Position numbers and translations under genes: made by a program | Source of the DNA: Liquidambar formosana | Lineage: Eukaryota; Streptophyta; Magnoliopsida; Saxifragales; Altingiaceae | Assembly: GCA_039720395.1 (NCBI GenBank) | Contig: CM077823.1 | Location: forward strand, 6,438,909 to 6,502,908 | Length of the DNA: 64,000 nucleotides | Reading direction: 5' to 3' | Notes under the pieces: generated by a model | Seen by the model: the letters and a program-made list of their open reading frames with translations, nothing else | What the model was told of the DNA's origin: nothing | Database searches by the model: none | Shown: in pieces, positions 1 to 11,936 of the stretch | How the letters are laid out: every line of letters begins with the position of its first letter | Numbering within the stretch: the stretch's first letter is position 1

Positions 1-1222
1 CACATTTTGAAGTGTCGATGTAACATAGGCAATGACAACTTCTAAAAAATAATTTGTGCCTTCAAACTTCCATTAAAATCTAAATGAAACAATATCACTT
101 GCAGGGAGTGTCCATACCCCTCTTAAATGACTCCCACCTCACCCTCACTGGACCATTTTTTTTTTCTATGGTAAATAGCCATTGTATAAATAAAAAGATG
201 GGCCATGTGCAATAGATAGGACAAGTTCTACAAATTTCAAAAGGATGAAAGAATGAAATAAAAATAAGCGTAAATTACAATTTGACCCCCTGAACTTTTA
301 GTGAAAATCACTAATCACCCCTAATGTTTGAAATCAAACAAATAACCCCTTATAGTTTTGATTTGTTTCACTTCACACTCCTCACTAAACCAGCCGTAAT
401 ATTTTTTACATAAATCAACCACGTGCAATACTGATGACCTAGTCTCCTTTTAAATTAAAAATACCCTTGTCACATGGATCTCTCCCCTCTCTCTCACCTA
501 CACATAGAAAGCTTATGTTCTCTCTCAATAGAAGAGGTTGGCCCCATGGAAACACTTCTTCCCATTTTGGGCCATACCAGTAAAAGAGAATAAAAATCAT
601 AAGAGGAAAAGGCAAGAAAAATCATAGCAAGAGAGAGGTTTCAGTTCCAAAAATATGCTAAAAAACAGTGCAAAACCAAGAGAAAAAAAATTGCGAAAAA
701 AAAAAAAAAAAAAAACAAAGACGAGGGTAACACAGTTTGTAAAAGGAGAGAGAAGAGGTAGTTTAACATCCCTGTTTTTCTTTACACAGGAAAACGTGAG
801 CTTCTAAGTTCTATCCATCTCTAATATCAGATCCCTTTGTTTGGGAATTCATTTTATTGGAAGTGGTTTCGGTACGCCACTGTTAGTAGACCTGTGACAT
901 GACAATTAGTAAATGCTCAAAACATTGGTCTGCTATGGAAAAATATATACAACCTTCGTTCATAGTTAGCACATGAACATCAAAATCTCTTGTGGATATT
1001 GCTCTAAATTTTTTTTTTTTCAATATTGGTCACAGACTATGATATGAAACCATTTTACTACAAGGATCCACCCAATTCCAGCCACCCATTTTACTGCAAG
1101 TATTGGCCCATGTTTGGGAACCGAGAAAACAAATGGGAAAGAGGGGAAAAAATGGAAAAACGAGATATACATATATGTGTGTGTGTATAGAGAGAAAGAG
1201 AGAGGCAATCATTCCAACCACC
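1..1222. other. Intergenic DNA, no gene; possible transposon end
   Basis: No coding region is credible here. Around 266-420 the text (gtaaattacaatttgacc, then repeated phrases about 'aatcacccc' and 'aataacccc') looks like one terminal repeat of a MULE-type non-autonomous transposon, but I found no inverted partner, so it is at most a solo end. A homopolymer A tract lies near 695-715 and a T tract near 1009-1020. A short TG/AG microsatellite lies near 1175-1205. Confidence 0.4.
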
Positions 1223-1236
1223 CATTTCTAGTTGTT

Positions 1237-1450
1237 TCTTTTTCTTTTCTTTTTTTACGGTTAGGGTGTCTGGGCTAGTTTGCGCGCACCTCAACTAAAT
1301 CCCTCCCCGGTGATCTTAAGGGCGCACTCCCCCACATTGGCTTAGTGCATTCAAGAATTAATTCCTAGAGTGCTCCCCAAGAGGAATCGAACCTAGGTTG
1401 ATGGAATAGAAGGGCTCTCCTCTTACCAACTGGATTAACTCCCTCAGGTT
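1237..1450 (-). mobile_element. tRNA-derived SINE with perfect 14-bp TSD
   Basis: Read on the minus strand this is a complete short retroposon. Its 5' end has a tRNA-like pol III promoter: an A-box-like stretch (AATCCAGTTGGTAAG) and a B box (GGTTCGATTCC, RC of about 1383-1393). The body ends in ACACCCTAACCGT followed by an impure A tail (A7GA4GA5). It is flanked by an exact 14-bp direct repeat, CATTTCTAGTTGTT, at 1223-1236 and 1451-1464, the signature of LINE-mediated insertion. A second, 5'-truncated copy of the same family lies at about 36928-37045 on the plus strand. Confidence 0.9.
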
Positions 1451-1464
1451 CATTTCTAGTTGTT

Positions 1465-2940
1465 CATTTGGATACACCGAGTGCTGATCAAAAAATTTGG
1501 AAACGCCGAGTGTGATAGATGGAGAAGGCTCAAGAAGCTTCTAATGGAAGCCAAAAAAACTGGCTAAATACATGTCTCAATATCTGTTTGACCTACGACA
1601 AAAGCCAAAGGATTTTAAGTCTCCACATTCTCGAATCTCATCTGACCTTTTCTACGAAATTTCACTTTTGAATATGGGAGGTCAGGAATTGGTTCCACAA
1701 ACTCTTCAAACTAGACAGCATATTAAAAAGTGGCACCAGTGACATGCAAAATGTCAAAGGTGCTCTGGTTGCACGCTCAAATCATAAAGGAGAGCATTGG
1801 CAGGGACCACTTCATCATAACAATCTCTAACTAAAGGTAAGCCTCAAATTTGGTGGACATCTTTCCAATAAAGCCCTCATGAGATGGATGTTTCTCTGGT
1901 ATGAGTATTGCGAAAGATAAATAGCCCAACAAACTCTAATGCTCTTAAATTCTCCTTCATAACTTTCCAAGATATCTCTCACCCAAAATGACCAGCCCAT
2001 ATGAGTAGTGACGTTATAGTAGCCCTGACATTAAAATATTGTGACCACTCAATTCCTTGACTTTATATCCATCGTAAGCTAGGAAGCACAACATGCCTCT
2101 GGAAGCATCGTGGCTGCCTGTACAACATGCCTCTGATTTGTGTCAGTCACGGCTGAAATGTGTCCAGAAAATAAAAAATATTATTTTAATTTCAAACACA
2201 TACTGGACACTGATTTAACACCTATGGGACACTTCTTTGACACTTTGTGGACACGGAGGGAAGAGTCATACACATGAAGGTTAGCAACTTACATATCTCA
2301 TCAGAAGCACTCATTGTTGACAAAGGCGGACGTGCCCGTTGTGCTGGAAAACTAAACCCAAAACAGTAGTAAGAATGTGGAGAATGAAGAAGGTTTAGTG
2401 TCTAAGTAATCAGATTCACGCATTGGATTTACGGTAGTGATGTCAGTTGACATGACCTTCCGAGGCAAACCTTCCTGGGGAAAATTCACCATTAAAGCGA
2501 AAGACTATCCTAGTCCATAATTGTGGTTCCTTGCTACCCACAAAGAGAATTGTAGGAGATCTCCAAACAAATAGAAATGCCTATGCAAATTTGGTTCCAT
2601 CAGACCACCGGGAACAAATGGACAAAGAAGCTCGGAAAGTCTCTTGGGATGATAATCCCACAAATGTTCTGAACAGTAGTCTTGCTCATCAAATTACATG
2701 GTAAGGGTATCTACAAGGAACGTAATAAATTAGTCACCATAAAAGGCAAAGGGAAAGATAATGCTTTTAATTCAAAACCCAAAACAAAAAAAAAAAAAAA
2801 ACAAAAAAAAAAATAAAATGATGGGTATAAGTCATCCCTTTCTATTGCTTAATCTTCCAAGTTCCAACTAAAGGAAAGCTTACAAGTATTCGAGAGAGTA
2901 CCACAGTAATCAAGCATAAAGCAAGCACTCTAACCTCAAA
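1465..2940. other. Intergenic DNA, nothing recognised
   Basis: AT-rich sequence without a supported gene, RNA or transposon terminus. Short A-rich runs occur near 2788-2815. Translations in six frames give only short pieces with no domain I recognise. Confidence 0.5.
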
Positions 2941-3186
2941 GAAAGGAGTCCCAAGAAAGGGACGCTTTTTATGTAGTAGACCCAAAAAAGGATGCCCATT
3001 TATGAAGGATACCCAAAGAGGGAAGCCTGTGAAAGAGGAGACCCAAAGAAGGGACACCTTTGAAAGGGGAGACCAAAAAATGGGGACGCCTTTTATCAAG
3101 GAGAACCAAGAAGGGACACCTTTTTATTGAGGAGGCCCAAGAAGGGATGCCTTTTATAAAGGAGCTCCAAGATGGAATACTCAAAA
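2941..3186. repeat. Minisatellite, ~30-bp unit, about 8 copies
   Basis: Degenerate tandem repeat with a unit near 30 bp, of the form 'gaggCCCAAGAAGGGAcgCCTTTTATnAAG'. About eight diverged units can be counted. Apparent reading frames across it on either strand are by-products of the periodicity, not genes. Confidence 0.8.
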
Positions 3187-3747
3187 GAGAATTCTTCTTC
3201 CACGAATTTCAGACAAACTTACTGAGTTTTGGTCTTTTGATATTAGCTCATTTCATAAGTTCCAAACTTATGGGTCCTAAGTTTAACAGTGGGTTATAGT
3301 TTAAAACTAAACCTGGTTGTTCAAACCAATCCATTGGACTATGAATTTGAGTTCAAAAGCAAAAAATATCAGTTTTCATAATTCGGGGGGCATAGTTGGT
3401 TATACATTCACAGTTGACTGGCATATTTATATAGATGTGTTCGCTCATACAAAAAATTCATCACAGTGGGGCCTTTGCAGCCTCCACACAAGTCGGCCAC
3501 GGCTCTGGACTTTTGGCAGCATCTCTACTACGTTTTCCAGCAGGCCATTGCTCTAGCAAGGTGGGGGTGGGGGGGGAGAAGAGAGGGGGGGGGGGGAGGA
3601 GGAACTACCTGGTGTGTTGGTGGGATAGAAGAGAAGTACAATGGGTTATGTAAAGGGAAACTCACCACCGTTCAAAGAAATAGAGACCTCAAGACTCTTA
3701 CATAAAAGTTCCACACTTCAAGTCCAATTGGGAGTTGGATTGATGAA
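3187..3747. other. Intergenic DNA with a G-rich tract
   Basis: No gene recognised. A long G-rich purine run occupies about 3563-3605 (GGGGGTGGGGGGGGAGAAG and a following run of G's), with guanine runs that could in principle form a G-quadruplex on the plus strand. Confidence 0.4.
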
Positions 3748-3752
3748 TCTTT

Positions 3753-3756
<4 letters not shown>

Positions 3757-3785
<29 letters not shown>

Positions 3786-4995
3786 GAGATAAAGTAATGA
3801 ATTATTATTAACAAAAGGGCGCAAAAAGCACCAGAACAAAAAGGCCAGCGGCCCCTGTACACAGGCAGTATACAGCAAGATAAAGGGTTAGACTATCCAA
3901 AAAATCTAAAATCGGCGTCCGCAAACAAAAATTTGTCGTATCACCCCAAGCAAAAAGAAAATCAGTAATATGAACTTTAAGACCAATGACCGTATCTTCC
4001 TTATCATTAAAGACTTTGTTGTTGCACTCTCTCCAGACGGCCCAAAAAATGGCATATGGAACAATCCTCCACACTCTTAATGCCTCAGTGTTATGACTCC
4101 TACATCTCCATGAGTTCACAACCGCAACAACCTCCTTAGGCATAATCCAGCTCATGCCAAAAAGATCCAAGCAGAACATCCAAAGCTGGTAGGTAAGCTC
4201 ACAATGAATCAGCAAGTGGTCCACTGTTTCCCTCTCCTTTTTGCAAAGAATACACCAGTTAGCCATATGGAAATCTCTCCTCTGCAAGTTATCAATGGTA
4301 AGGCATTTCCCCCAACAAGCAACCCAAGTAAAAAAACAGACTTTAGAGGGAGCATATGCCACCCAGTTATTATGGGCAGGAATCTAGCACTGTTAGACCT
4401 AACCAAAGACCAAAAATAAGATTTAACAGTGAACTCCCCTCTCTTACCTCCTCTCCACAAAAAGCGATCCGTCGCCCCTCTAGAAATATGGACATCATAA
4501 ATTTTTCTCAGGAAGGAAAGAGCATCATCTAACTCCCAATCTTGAAAGTTTCTGCCAAAAACCACCTCCCAAGAGTGAGAATCATTAGCCCAGACTAAAT
4601 GATCCGCCACCCAAGCCTCCTTATTCAGAGCCAAATCAAAGAGGGGAAATCCTCTTAAAGACGGCAGGACCCACACCTCACATCTTCCCAGAATTTTACA
4701 CCGTGACCATCCCCAACTAAATAGCAGGCTCCTTTTACAAAGTCCTCCTAACTTTTACTGATATGCTTCCAAACACTGACCCCGTAAGTTCCCCTAACCT
4801 CCTTAGATTTCTAATTTCCTTCTTCCACTCCATATTTCCATTCCACAACGTTCCTCCATAATGATTCTTTATCAGTAGCAAATCTCCACAGCCACTTACC
4901 AAGCAAAGCTTTATTCATCATCTTCAAATTTCTGAAACCAAGCCAACCCACCCCTTTAGGAGAACAAATTGCCTTCCAATTGATCAGGAGAGCTT
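3757..4995 (-). mobile_element. 5'-truncated LINE retrotransposon with decayed RT ORF
   Basis: The minus strand encodes the C-terminal part of a plant L1-type LINE reverse-transcriptase ORF. First comes the region after the RT core (GVGWLGFRNLKMMNKALLGK, RC of about 4890-4950), then RT-linker sequence, then a zinc-binding domain (zf-RVT; CILCKKERETVDHLLIHC) coded near 4195-4260. The frame is broken by stops and shifts at about 4680 and 4800. The 3' end carries a poly(A) tail, seen as a T run at 3758-3785. A 9-bp direct repeat, TCTTTTCCT, at 3748-3756 and 4996-5004 marks the target duplication, and LINE coding sequence runs right up to the right-hand copy. The copy is therefore 5'-truncated at insertion, as is usual for LINEs, and non-functional. 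Confidence 0.88.
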
Positions 4996-5000
4996 TCTTT

Positions 5001-5265
5001 TCCTATTTAGAATACGACTTTTAAAGGGAATCCCTGTTGAGTCCTTTCCTACCTGGAATAGGAATTCTAAAGAGGTTCCTGCTAAGTCCTTTCCTATATG
5101 GAATAGGAGTTTCAAAGAATTTTACTGCGAATCCTTTCATATTCGGAATAGGAATTCTCATGGATTCCTTTCCTATTTGGAATAGGAGTTTCAAATAATT
5201 TCCAGCTGAATCCTTCACTATTTGGAATAGGAATTTTAAGGTAACTCCTGCTAAGCCCTTTTTCA
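5001..5265. repeat. Minisatellite, ~45-bp unit
   Basis: About six diverged tandem units begin with TCCTATTTGGAATAGG at 5001, 5047, 5092, 5137, 5171 and 5215. The period is 45-46 bp, with one short unit. The LINE to the left inserted at the array's left edge: its target duplication shares the TCCTATTT of the first unit. Confidence 0.85.
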
Positions 5266-5929
5266 GAAAATAAAATGACATGAAGGTGGTGCCGAGAAGG
5301 ATCGTGATCTGCATCCTCAACTGTGAGGCTAAATCGCTATGAATCACGAGGGGGCATTTGTTGACAGCAAAATTTCATCAGTCAGACAGCCCATTCAAAG
5401 CTTTTAAATAAGGATTAAAGAGCCGAATATGAGCATGTTACATTTATGAAGGCTTTGGGACAGCTAGGTTATATGCTGCCCAAGTAAAAGAATCCCAGAA
5501 GGAGATCCAAATCTCAATAAATGTGCCGCTGGCAGTGTTCTGTTAGGAATTTGGTTTTTATCTCTTATCTGGAAGAAAAGAGATAAAAGTCCAGTTCTAT
5601 CTCTTTTGAAAGTCCAAAAAGATAAGATGCTGATATACTCCTAGAAAAAGAGGGGATAGAAGACTAATCTGCTACAGAGATAAGTTAGCAGGGAGACTAA
5701 CAAACCTCCTGATTGGATACAAAAAAAGCCAGCACTAATCCAAGACTATTAAGGGACTATCTCTATAAACAAAGGAGCCCTTTCAGTCAAAAAGAAGAGA
5801 AAAATCTACAGAAAACCAGCGTGGAAGGTCTACTGAATCACTGCCACTACTAGAGAAGAAATACAAAGAATAGAAAAGACACTAGGGATGTGGAGAACAG
5901 GTAAAAGGAAATAATGCAATTCCTGTTAT

Positions 5930-5967
<38 letters not shown>

Positions 5968-8046
5968 GAGGTAAAAGCTGTCAATCTTTTGAAATGAAGT
6001 AATTTCTTTAATTCAAAGTTCCTTTTCTATTCTTTGTTGCTTTGTTTTCCTTTAATCGGAGGTTTCTCCTTTCTTTAAGAAAGGAGAATAATTAATGTTG
6101 GGTTAGACCTAGTAGAGATAGCGTCCACATATAAAAAGAAAAAACCCAATTTTTTGTTAATAGGGGGATTCGATGATATAAATTTTGAGCTACCCTTTAA
6201 ATAAATTTAAAAATTAAAAATTAAAAATCAAAAAAAGAAACGGCCCAAAATATGTAACCACCCTACACAAACAGCTTAAGACTAGCTAGTCTATCTGAAA
6301 TCTTTGAGCCATCATTTCCTTCAAAAATTTTATTTTTATTTTTTGATAAAATTCCATCCACTATTATCCTATGGACTTATTACACAAACCCAAAGAATCA
6401 TGATAACAAACTTTCCCTTTTTATAAATAAAATAAGTGAAATAATGATGCTTGAAGGATAATGACGTTATCTCTAAGATTAACTTTTAGGGCATATTACT
6501 AACAATCGCCACTTGCACTAAAGTCAATCGACCTATCTTATACATATCGTCTCAAGATGTCAGGGTAACTGTTGACGTGTCAATGCTTTAGTCCATGGGT
6601 CTGCAACAACCTTGGCACATGTTATCTTCTATATGTAGGCATCACATATTCCAATGACCCCTCTAATCATATGAAATTACCACTCAACAAGTTCAGACCG
6701 TAGAAGCATGAACCTTTTGCTAAGGGTGCCACACCCACCTCGGAACCATGATTCCATGCTTCTGGTCGGAAACCTTGTAAGAACATTGATTCCCTCTCGA
6801 GAGAATCTCAGTTCTAAGTAAGATGAAACCTTGTGATGGAGTGGGGAAGGCAATGCCGTGACGCACCCCCCCCCCCCCCCCCAAAAAAAAAAAAAAAAAA
6901 CAACTAACCTCTTCTTAAGTTTAACTAAAATGTAAAAATGATTTTCCAAAAATAATAAGATTCTCTTTAAATCATATTAGAATAATGTTTAAGCATTTAA
7001 TCTAAACAGCCTCCTAGGCAATGATAGATCCGGCAATATACCCAAACTTAGAATTGGAACCCTGCTAATATTTCTTCCAACTATCTGTTTCACCGCTTAA
7101 GGTGATCATATATGGATCAAACCCAAAAAACATATAACCATCAACTTTGAGTTATGCTTCTCCAATGACAAGAGGCAAGTCCTTGGTGCTTCTCAAGCAC
7201 TCCAGGGCACTCTTAATTAGAATCCAGTGTTCCAAACCTGTATTAACTAATATCTACTCGTAACAATTACAACATAACTGATAAAAGTTTTAGTGCATAA
7301 TACTACATAGTATAGGATACATAAGAATTCCAAATGTTTTAATAACCTTACCTTTTCCATTTATGTCTTAGGGTTCATCCATATTCAAAAGAAAACCAAA
7401 TGATTTGATTACTTTACTGAAACGGATGTTTCAGCTTCAAAAATCTTGTTTAAGTCCATAAAAGAACCTCTGTAGCTTGCACACTTTGTAATTCTAACCG
7501 TTGGATGTAACAGCTTTACATCCATTTGGCATATCTCATAGTCAAATTGTGTAGCTACAAAAACAAGATCTTAATGGATTTTAGCATAGCTATTGGCAAA
7601 CAGATTTATTCATAGATAACTTGTTGTGTATGTTGAAGACCTTTTGGCATTAGCCTAGCCTTCCACATCTCTACCTATCTAATTCAGATTTCATGGTTGC
7701 TTCCCATCTTCTCAAATCGATTTCTTACATTGCCTCTTCATAATTAGTAGGATCATCTGGGAGAGATCTATGACCTAGGAACAGACGAACAGTTCCCCAT
7801 CACCCTCCTGGAGATTATTTCTCTGGAGGTGTAGATACAGGGGTGTAATAATAGGTTCTGTTTCAACAAGGGTAGTGGGTGGATCAATATTGGTTTGTGG
7901 CTCTCTAAATCACTCTTTGAGTTCCATCATCTTACTTTTGTCTCTTCTTGAATCTAGGTAGATCGAACTTTATGGCTCTTTGCTTGCACAAAAATTGATA
8001 TATGTCATTAGTATATTGTTGCCATACATGTTAGTTTTTTTTTTTT
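5266..8046. other. Intergenic DNA with degenerate retroelement-like sequence
   Basis: No intact gene. 5541-5931 begins TGTTAGGAAT and ends ATTCCTGTTATCA, so it could be a short solo LTR or TRIM, but no target duplication is visible. A pure T tract follows at about 5932-5966. At 6866-6900 a run of 18 C's passes directly into about 18 A's. The stretch 6240-7350 has the texture of an old copia-type LTR (phrases such as 'cttgcactaaagtcaatcga'), but its ends could not be found. Confidence 0.4.
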
Positions 8047-9518
8047 GGGTAAATTGCACTTAAGGGTCCAGAGTTTGGGGTAGGTTTCACTTGAGGGCCC
8101 CAAATTTTAACTGCGTCAATTTGGTACCCAATATTAGTTGGGTTTCCATTTGGGGTCTACTGTCAGAAGCCGTTTGTTGACCAAACGGTTCTACCTCTAA
8201 TTTTGCACATGCCGTGCATGTGACCAAATTGAAATTATATTATCCCTATTTTGCCCTTTTAATGGGTATGAAAACCCTATTTTACCCCCTATTAGCCTTT
8301 GAACCTATTTTATATTCTCACCCATGTTCTTCCACCCATTTACTTGGCAGTTGACGTGGCAACCACATCTGCATTTCTTCAAGGCAACACAAGAGTAAAA
8401 AAATAGGGAAGTCGTTCCTCCCTCAACCAGGAAACCCTCAACCCACCCACCATCATCGCACACACTACCGTCAATGGAGAACGATGGCAAGACGGTGACG
8501 GCGTGATAGGGATAATCGGCTACCAAAAGCTTCCACAATCCGTCACCATCTCTCTTCCCTTTCTCCCTTTTCTTTTTTTTTTTTTTGTTTTTTTCCTTTT
8601 GCTCTGTTTAGAGGCAGCCATGGCCGCCGTCTATTGCCACCGTTCTCCCCCTTCTGATCTCCTCATCCTCGTTGGCAACCCCATCAACATAAACCCTTAA
8701 CTAAAGCCCACGGAACCCCCTTTTTTTCCTAGGGGGGAAAAAAAAAAAAACAAGAAACTTCAGATCTGCCATGTGAGGTAGACCCACCTCTAGATTTGAA
8801 GACGCTAACCATTAGATCCGAAGCCGGCGGAAGCCATCCCCAGCACAGGAAAAAGAATAAAAAAAAAAAGGAAAAAATTCCATCCAACCCAAGCCTCTGC
8901 CCTCACCACCATAGAGGACATCATTGCCAAAAAAAAAAAAAAAAAAAAATTTCCAAACCCCACCGTTGGCGACTGGTTAGCCGGCCTCATCATCAAGTGC
9001 ATCATGGTGCCTCGCCGTTGTGGATGAGTGTGGCAGTCATTTTTCACTCTAAAACTCAACCATGATAGGTGTGGAGGACAGAGATCAGAGAGGGAGGGAG
9101 GGAGGGAAAGAGTCTACAGAGAAAAATAATGGGGAAAGAAAAAGGAAAGAGAAGAAGAGGGAAGAGAGGAGACAGATGGGGTTTCATCACCGAAAAAAAT
9201 GGAGAAATGACCTAGAGAGGAGAGAGAACAGAGACGATATTGGAGACGAGAGATGAGAACACAGGCTGAGAATAGAGACGAGAGGAGAGAGAAAATGGAG
9301 ACAAGAGATGAGAACACTGGTTGAGTTTGTTGCCCAAACAATCTTTATTGCAAACGACGTCGTTTTTTGGGGGGCATTAGTCATTTTAGAGTTGCCGTTA
9401 ATGCCGTCTGTGATTTCTGGTCAATGCTGAAATTGGGTACCAAATTGACGCAATTAAAATTTGGGACCCTTAAGTGAAACCTACCCCAAACCCTAGGACC
9501 CTTAAGTGCAATTTACCC
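8047..9518. mobile_element. Non-autonomous MULE-like DNA transposon, 91-bp TIRs
   Basis: The ends are long, well-matched inverted repeats: 8047-8137 begins GGGTAAATTGCACTTAAG and 9428-9518 is its reverse complement with roughly eight mismatches. Long TIRs starting GGGTAAATTGCAC are typical of Mutator-like elements in plants. The flanks are T-rich (TTTTTTTTT left, TCTTTTTTA right), so a 9-bp duplication is plausible but not provable. The interior is richer in G+C than its surroundings at about 8440-9060, includes a GA-rich block at 9075-9310 and a palindrome AAACGACGTCGTTT near 9353, and encodes no transposase. A captured host fragment is possible, but I recognise none. Confidence 0.85.
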
Positions 9519-10596
9519 TCTTTTTTATATTTTTTTTATTATTATTATTTTTTTATCAACGTTGCCATACATATAAGTTCTATCATCTTAATTCGTATTT
9601 TTATGGCTAATTGGTATATGTTTCCTAGTTCACTCACCAAGGTCCACATATGTGACGAGATGCTGTGTATTCAGATTTTGGGGGCAAGAAAAACAAAGCT
9701 CAAGTCCGATCTAATTAGGAGTCTTTCTGTTTGGAGAAGGCCCGGTAGGTTTTAGAAACCAGAATCCCTTTGCTCATTTTGGATTCGCTTTCTTAATAAT
9801 TTTTTTGTTTCTTCTTGTATATTTTGTGTGTACAGGGCTTCAGTCTTTCTTGTAGTATTAAATCATTTTACTATGGTGGTTTGGCAAATAATGAAGAATA
9901 AAATTCTACATGTCCCATATGCTATGAACTAACCCTATTCATTTTCTTGATGAGAAGAAAACCAATATAAATAATAGATCAAGAAAAGTGGATAAGATAC
10001 TATAATTCAGATTCTAAGTTCTAAATATAGTAAAGTCCAGAACCAGGTTGTGGTGTATTTTTGTTTTTTTGATAGGCAGGTTGTGGTGTTTCATAAATTC
10101 TACAAACAAATGCAATTGACTCAATTACCAAATTAAAAGGTTCTATTACCGGAAGAATGCTTCAAAAGATAGTTTGCAAAATAGAAACGGTGAGATAAAT
10201 GCAAGGAAGAAAACTCACCACAAAAAGAACCACGCAACATGCAGGCGAAAATCCACATCCCTGCAAGATATTAGTCCTGTTGTCAATCAATAGTCCCTCC
10301 TCACCCTATGATATAATTTGATCTGTTAATAATCACCTGCTGGCATTATGCCCTTGTTGCATTTCTTCTTTTCCTAGAAATTAATTGTCACAAAAATCTA
10401 GTCCTTTGTCCAATTGAGGTATCTCTCAAACGATTCCCAAACAAAAAATCTTAAAATCCTCCTCAGCCCAAGGTTACTCTCCCCAATCGTTTTCCTGCAC
10501 CGCTGTAACAGTTCACTATCACCTCCATTATCTACATTTTAATCCCCATCTCTTCATCATCGCCAGCATCCTCAAACTCAGAACCAGAAGACCCAT
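9519..10596. other. Intergenic DNA downstream of the PORR gene
   Basis: No gene recognised. About 10300-10596 is the 3' flank of the minus-strand PORR gene and probably contains its 3' UTR. A sequence shared with the left flank of the MULE-like element (GTTGCCATACAT, then a diverged copy of 7921-8010) lies at 9561-9650. Confidence 0.4.
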
Positions 10597-11814
10597 TTAA
10601 CTCATTGTCTTCCTGATTTTATCATCCTCTTCTCTTTCTTCACCTTTCTTAGCATCCAAAGAAACCTGTTTTTTCCGGCCGTCAGCTAAAACTCCGCCCA
10701 ATTTATGCCGCTTCTTCACCTTGTTCATTAAATGAATATACCGATACCGCATACCCATCAACGGATGCTTCTCGACCAAGAAATCCTTCCTATATGCCTC
10801 TCTAAGCACCACAGTCTGGGTCCTAATCTTATTCGAAACATAAAAAATCCCTGGGTGATGTACCAAAGCCTTCTTAAACCTCGACCCAAACCCCAACCAC
10901 TCACCCAAGCAAAACAGATTCTCTCCCTCCGTCTTCTTTGACACGAGAAGACTGAGCAACTCGTGAAGCACCGCCACCGTCCACTTCTCGGCCTGATCGC
11001 CACTCGGATTAAGATGGAAAGCATCTTCGTACGGCGATATATAAGGCAAACTCTGCCACTCCTCGACCCAGTTCCGTACTTTCTTCTCCAACTCAAACCC
11101 CTTCGAAAACCGCATTGGAAACGCGAGCCTCATTCCCTTTCTATACCCAAAATTCTCACTCATTGCATTCTTTTCAACCAGAGAAACTGCGAGATCGTCT
11201 CTCCGCGATACCAATTCCAAACAGAGCGTTTCTGAGTCAGAATTCGAATCTTTTACGCTAGAAACTTGGAAGTAATCTGGGAAATCGGATAAAAGGGTGA
11301 GAATGTAATTATGGGGAAGGCCGAGGTCGAATTTCAAGCAGTCGATGACACGGATAGGAAGTTTATTGGCTCCGGTGAGCATAAGAAGCTTAGCGAGCCG
11401 TTCAGCGGCGTCTTTGCGGTGAGGCGGCGAGTTGTGAATGGAGGATTCCTCGCTGTGGAGTTTTATGGCTTTTTGAGTGAGCTTGATGTGAGGGAGGGAA
11501 TGGGGTTTGAGTTCGAATAATTGGAAAAAGGAGTGGTATTTTTGGATAAAGGAGGCGGTGGTGGTGGTGGTGGGGAGGTGGAGGAGGTGGTGTTTGTGGG
11601 AGGAGGCGGTGGAGATGGGAAGGGTTTTGGTGGGGGAAGAGAGGATTAGGGTTTTGAGGGCGAGAATGGGTTTGAGGTTTTTCTCCTTTTGGACTACGGT
11701 GTCGAGAAATGGGTCTCGGACCCATTTGACCTTGGCGTCAACGAAGGTGCGGTGGGTTTGGAGCCGCTGTGGGAGGCTGGGTTGGTTGAAGAGTGGTTTG
11801 ATGTATAGAGACAT
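10597..11814 (-). CDS. PORR-domain organelle RNA-binding protein (WTF family)
   Basis: A 405-residue intronless protein with the Plant Organelle RNA Recognition (PORR, DUF860) domain. The domain opens at about residue 28 with KVKWVRDPFLDTVVQKEKNL, the family's typical first block, and runs to about residue 365. Later blocks include LPHNYILTLLSDFPDYFQV and the C-terminal LVHHPGIFYVSNKIRTQTVV and KHPLMGMRYRYIHLM. The N-terminus is short, basic and rich in Ser, Pro and Gln, compatible with a mitochondrial or plastid transit peptide. Known PORR proteins (WTF1, WTF9, RPD1) bind group II introns and promote organellar splicing, and this one probably does likewise in mitochondria or chloroplasts. 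The tail is a charged Lys/Glu stretch. The first ATG at 11814 fits the family's length, and the frame is intact. A MITE begins about 120 bp upstream. Paralogue identity cannot be fixed without alignment. Confidence 0.93.
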   Translation of the reverse strand: MSLYIKPLFNQPSLPQRLQTHRTFVDAKVKWVRDPFLDTVVQKEKNLKPILALKTLILSSPTKTLPISTASSHKHHLLHLPTTTTTASFIQKYHSFFQLFELKPHSLPHIKLTQKAIKLHSEESSIHNSPPHRKDAAERLAKLLMLTGANKLPIRVIDCLKFDLGLPHNYILTLLSDFPDYFQVSSVKDSNSDSETLCLELVSRRDDLAVSLVEKNAMSENFGYRKGMRLAFPMRFSKGFELEKKVRNWVEEWQSLPYISPYEDAFHLNPSGDQAEKWTVAVLHELLSLLVSKKTEGENLFCLGEWLGFGSRFKKALVHHPGIFYVSNKIRTQTVVLREAYRKDFLVEKHPLMGMRYRYIHLMNKVKKRHKLGGVLADGRKKQVSLDAKKGEEREEDDKIRKTMS

Positions 11815-11936
11815 GGACGGTGCCGCAGTGGCTTACTGGTTTTGAAAGACTGCATGCTTGTACTCTGGTTGATGATGAAGAAGACAGAGATGCAAATGTG
11901 GTGGGTTAGGATGGGCTCGGGGAGGATTTGGTACAG

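Noticed and set aside
3563..3605. G-rich tract as a telomere-like repeat
   Set aside because: It does not show the plant TTTAGGG unit. It is a purine-rich low-complexity run.
5541..5931. Possible short solo LTR or TRIM
   Set aside because: TG...CA ends are present, but no 5-bp duplication, primer site or second copy was found, so it is not listed as an element.
9062..9256. GA-rich open frames on both strands
   Set aside because: They are low-complexity purine repeat inside the MULE-like element.
10758..11096. Other open frames across the PORR gene on both strands
   Set aside because: The PORR frame explains the region fully with a recognisable domain, and the others show no homology.
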